Source: CF-13 sp035279665 (lineage in GTDB: Bacteria; Chloroflexota; Dormibacteria; CF-121). Taken from it: a stretch of 7,349 bases of DNA. The position numbers were made by a program, and so were the translations under genes. Below are positions 6,501-7,349 of the stretch, piece by piece (positions within the stretch are counted from its first letter, which is position 1; each line of letters begins with the position of its first letter). The notes below the pieces were generated by a model. It did no database searches. It saw nothing but the letters and a program-made list of their open reading frames with translations, and was not told where the DNA came from. The stretch spans positions 1-7,349 of the forward strand of contig DATEHI010000132.1 in NCBI GenBank assembly GCA_035279665.1. The letters run 5' to 3'.

Positions 6501-6766
6501 CGCACGCGGTCGCGCAGCGCCAGGGCGGCGGCGAGGGCGCGCTGCGGATCGTCATCGTGGGTCTGCGGGAAGCCGAAGACGGCGACGACGGCGTCGCCGA
6601 TGAACTTTTCCAGGATTCCGCCGTGCTCGGTCACCGTTTCGCGCGCCAGGTCGTAATAGCGGCGCAGCAGAATCCGGAGATCTTCCGGATCGAGGGCATC
6701 GCCAAGCGCAGTGGATCCCGCGACGTCCGCGAAGAGGATCGTGACAACGCGGCGCTCTTCAGCCAC
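3551..6766 (-). CDS. Adenylate/guanylate cyclase-AAA ATPase-helical repeat signalling protein
   Basis: A 1071-residue multidomain protein. Residues about 5-180 form a class III nucleotide cyclase domain: metal-binding Asp14 in FADVAGST and Asp58 in IGDAVVAVFG, purine-contacting Lys54, and DAVNVAARL with Asn128 and Arg132 that stabilise the transition state. Residues about 193-400 form an AAA/STAND-type ATPase: Walker A APAGVGKT (223-230), Walker B LVLVFEDLHW (342-351), and a sensor-like ALTRPE (376-381). AEGNPFFAGEL (432-442) and FRHILIREVAYQTL (526-539) are hallmarks of this family. From about 540 to the end the protein is alpha-helical and TPR-like. I see no membrane segment and no C-terminal LuxR-type helix-turn-helix. 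The start is GTG at 6766-6764, six residues before the conserved VTILFADV, so it is well placed. It lies 6 bases after the DUF421 gene and 4 before the PLP enzyme gene. The ligand sensed and the output (cyclic nucleotide or protein contact) are unknown. Confidence 0.9.
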   Translation of the reverse strand: MAEERRVVTILFADVAGSTALGDALDPEDLRILLRRYYDLARETVTEHGGILEKFIGDAVVAVFGFPQTHDDDPQRALAAALALRDRVRADPALGERLPIRLAINTGEVVAIRESATGDFPLSGDAVNVAARLQQAAESWGILCGERTVASVRGGFEFGPVTTVEVRGKPQPIRALALLGRSALPPVAVRTPLIGRASDLQQLELVAGRAFHELRPFMVSVIAPAGVGKTRLLEEFLERLGSLEPRATVAIAQCLPYGQRLTYWPLRGVLYRLIGVPDDAKASAVRGAIRAWLEGSRLEAMDREVELLAATVGAGESEVMDRSALLAAWRTFFEIAAARAPLVLVFEDLHWSSDSLLDLFEFVMQPRGDLPLLMIALTRPELLDRRPGWGGGRRNYVSISLESLSDRDTARLIDQLFEGCSADLVDRIVRRAEGNPFFAGELIRSVAERGGTDQLPDTVQATVLARLDQLAPEERRIIQLGSVFGRAFRPPGLLALEPTLERVNDVIDRLEDKDLLRSTGADIFAFRHILIREVAYQTLTRAERGRLHAAAARWLEGLAGEREDSLAELIAFHYREAAGIATAQRPGERETAEVRKKAVEWLTRAAEVAASAAATIEGSGHLRSAIEFAQPGQLPDLYQRLGEIGENSDLTVPAYQMALRLCREQGRPPEQELQVMTGLLSIYTRAQGSVADRLSIDAMRQFRQEAAELAARVTDERILARYMAANAFYPFWMLGGSTAPSTEDLTEARVSAEKAMAIARRLDDPNLESMALDALSGNAQMGGSWTQSREYARRRLTFQDRLNMIEKVDAHSMVTWSSALLGDFDEADRVSAQGLAQIQPGQIPAWTLHLVVWRTYILTLLGRWDDALQMGERVRQLWLEARKPSAGYATRGLMAVIDVAHAREDDRLADAYREILDTILMAFPADSHFRRWLGYGSADLRPIAEAVSDMARTSTGLPERAERGLNLLLDAGQPPGPERLTELLAFAEREHFRPLEAQVRRGLGMVERDRDMLTRSLDLWEAMGAVPYAARVRCERALLIGDHAELEKGLAVLERLGDRLQLGRYERRQVG
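3555..3561 (-). promoter_or_regulatory. Probable Shine-Dalgarno of the transsulfuration-type gene
   Basis: AGGTAGG on the minus strand lies 8 bases before the ATG at 3546 and overlaps the final codons and stop codon of the cyclase gene. It is a partial match of moderate strength. It supports translation of the PLP enzyme from the same mRNA as the cyclase. Confidence 0.45.
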
Positions 6767-6772
6767 GACCAG

Positions 6773-7306
6773 CTACCGCTTGAGGAATCGGACGCGGCGG
6801 CGACGGCGATAGCGCTCGCCGCTGCCTTTCGACACAACGCTGATGCTGCCGTCGTTTTCGAGCACCGCCATCTTGACGTCACTGAGCTTGTCGACGCCGT
6901 GCTCGCGGATCGCCATCTCGACGTCGTTCTGGCTGAGTCCTTCCTTTTCCAGCGCCACCTTGCTGATCTCGCCATCGTGGACAACTACCGTTGGCGGTGG
7001 CTCGATGAGGGCGTCGAACCAGGGCCAGCGGCTGCGCACCAGTGCTACCCCGCGGTTGAACACCAGCAGGACGGCGATGATGATCACGCCGCCCGTAACG
7101 GAGTTGTCGGGGCCCGTGATCGCCGGCTGCAACGCGTTGGCAACCAGCAGCACGAGCACGAGGTCGAACGTCGTGAACTGACCGAGCTCGCGTTTGCCGA
7201 AGAGGCGGAGACCGATGAAGAAGGCGATGTAAATGATGATCGCCCGAATGACCAGATTGGTCCACGGGATCCCGAGTTTGAAGATCTCCCCGAGGTCGCC
7301 CGGCAC
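6773..7306 (-). CDS. DUF421 (YetF/YcaP-type) membrane protein
   Basis: A 177-residue protein with three predicted membrane segments (about 16-36, 46-63 and 69-90), followed by a cytoplasmic domain. The stretch RLFGKRELGQFTTFDLV (34-50) is the DUF421 signature, and WFDALIEPPPTVVVHDG (96-112) starts the family's soluble domain. Members such as Bacillus YetF are integral membrane proteins of poorly known function, some linked to spore germinant responses. At 177 residues it is shorter than the roughly 220-230 of YetF, and it ends in a very basic tail (RYRRRRRVRFLKR, 165-177). The start is GTG at 7306-7304; an in-frame TAA lies 12 bases upstream, so no longer start is possible in this frame. No Shine-Dalgarno sequence is visible. 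It is probably the first gene of the operon, although only 43 upstream bases are present. The family call is firm; the function is unknown. Confidence 0.85.
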   Translation of the reverse strand: MPGDLGEIFKLGIPWTNLVIRAIIIYIAFFIGLRLFGKRELGQFTTFDLVLVLLVANALQPAITGPDNSVTGGVIIIAVLLVFNRGVALVRSRWPWFDALIEPPPTVVVHDGEISKVALEKEGLSQNDVEMAIREHGVDKLSDVKMAVLENDGSISVVSKGSGERYRRRRRVRFLKR

Positions 7307-7312
7307 AGGCGA

Positions 7313-7318
7313 ATCTTA
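7313..7318 (-). promoter_or_regulatory. Possible -10 box upstream of the DUF421 gene
   Basis: TAAGAT on the minus strand (TANNNT type, four of six matches to TATAAT) ends 6 bases before the GTG start. That spacing would give a leaderless transcript beginning at the start codon, in keeping with the lack of a Shine-Dalgarno sequence. The window ends 31 bases further upstream and I see no clear -35 element. Confidence 0.28.
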
Positions 7319-7349
7319 GTGGGTTACTGGATGCTGGAAGCCGAAATCG

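Noticed and set aside
6024..6656. A 210-codon plus-strand open frame opposite the cyclase domain
   Set aside because: It is Ser/Arg-rich with no domain features, and the opposite strand carries conserved cyclase and Walker A motifs.

Overview
The window reads as ordinary chromosomal DNA from a free-living, GC-rich bacterium. The third codon position is strongly G/C, so long antisense reading frames appear opposite almost every gene. A DUF385/Ddn-like (deazaflavin-type) nitroreductase, a Mec-like JAMM peptidase next to a CysM-like synthase, a cyclase-AAA-TPR signalling protein, and TTG and GTG starts together resemble the Actinomycetota or the Chloroflexota/Dormibacterota part of the tree. That placement is an inference from gene content; there is no rRNA or other taxonomic marker. 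I see no tRNA, rRNA, insertion sequence, phage gene, CRISPR array or attachment site.

Layout. A truncated lipoprotein gene on the plus strand (1-528) enters from the left; its signal peptide lies mostly outside the window. The rest, from 7306 down to 531, is one tightly packed run of six minus-strand genes. In order of transcription they are: a DUF421 membrane protein (7306-6773); a 1071-residue adenylate/guanylate cyclase-AAA-helical-repeat protein (6766-3551); a cystathionine gamma-synthase/lyase-type PLP enzyme (3546-2371); a DUF385/Ddn-like nitroreductase (2374-1946); a CysM-like cysteine synthase (1900-959); and a JAMM/M67 peptidase of the Mec type (962-531). The junctions are a 6-nt gap, a 4-nt gap, a 4-nt overlap, a 45-nt gap and a 4-nt overlap, so most or all of the run is probably one operon. 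No gene-free stretch exceeds 45 bases. The lipoprotein gene and the peptidase gene converge with only 2 bases between their stop codons.

How the genes may work together. The best-supported theme is sulfur amino-acid metabolism. In Mycobacterium tuberculosis the JAMM peptidase Mec, the sulfur carrier CysO and the synthase CysM form one operon: CysM joins O-phosphoserine to CysO thiocarboxylate and Mec releases cysteine from the carrier. Here Mec-like and CysM-like genes overlap by 4 bases, and the CysM-like protein carries Lys227 where M. tuberculosis CysM has the phosphoserine-binding Arg220. No CysO-like carrier gene is visible, so the carrier would have to be encoded elsewhere or the pathway differs. 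The transsulfuration-family enzyme could link cysteine and homocysteine. The large cyclase-AAA protein directly upstream may be a signalling input, but nothing in the sequence shows what it senses. No strikingly new system is evident; the most interesting points are the carrier-less Mec-CysM pair, the altered active-site motifs, and the joining of a signalling ATPase to a sulfur operon.
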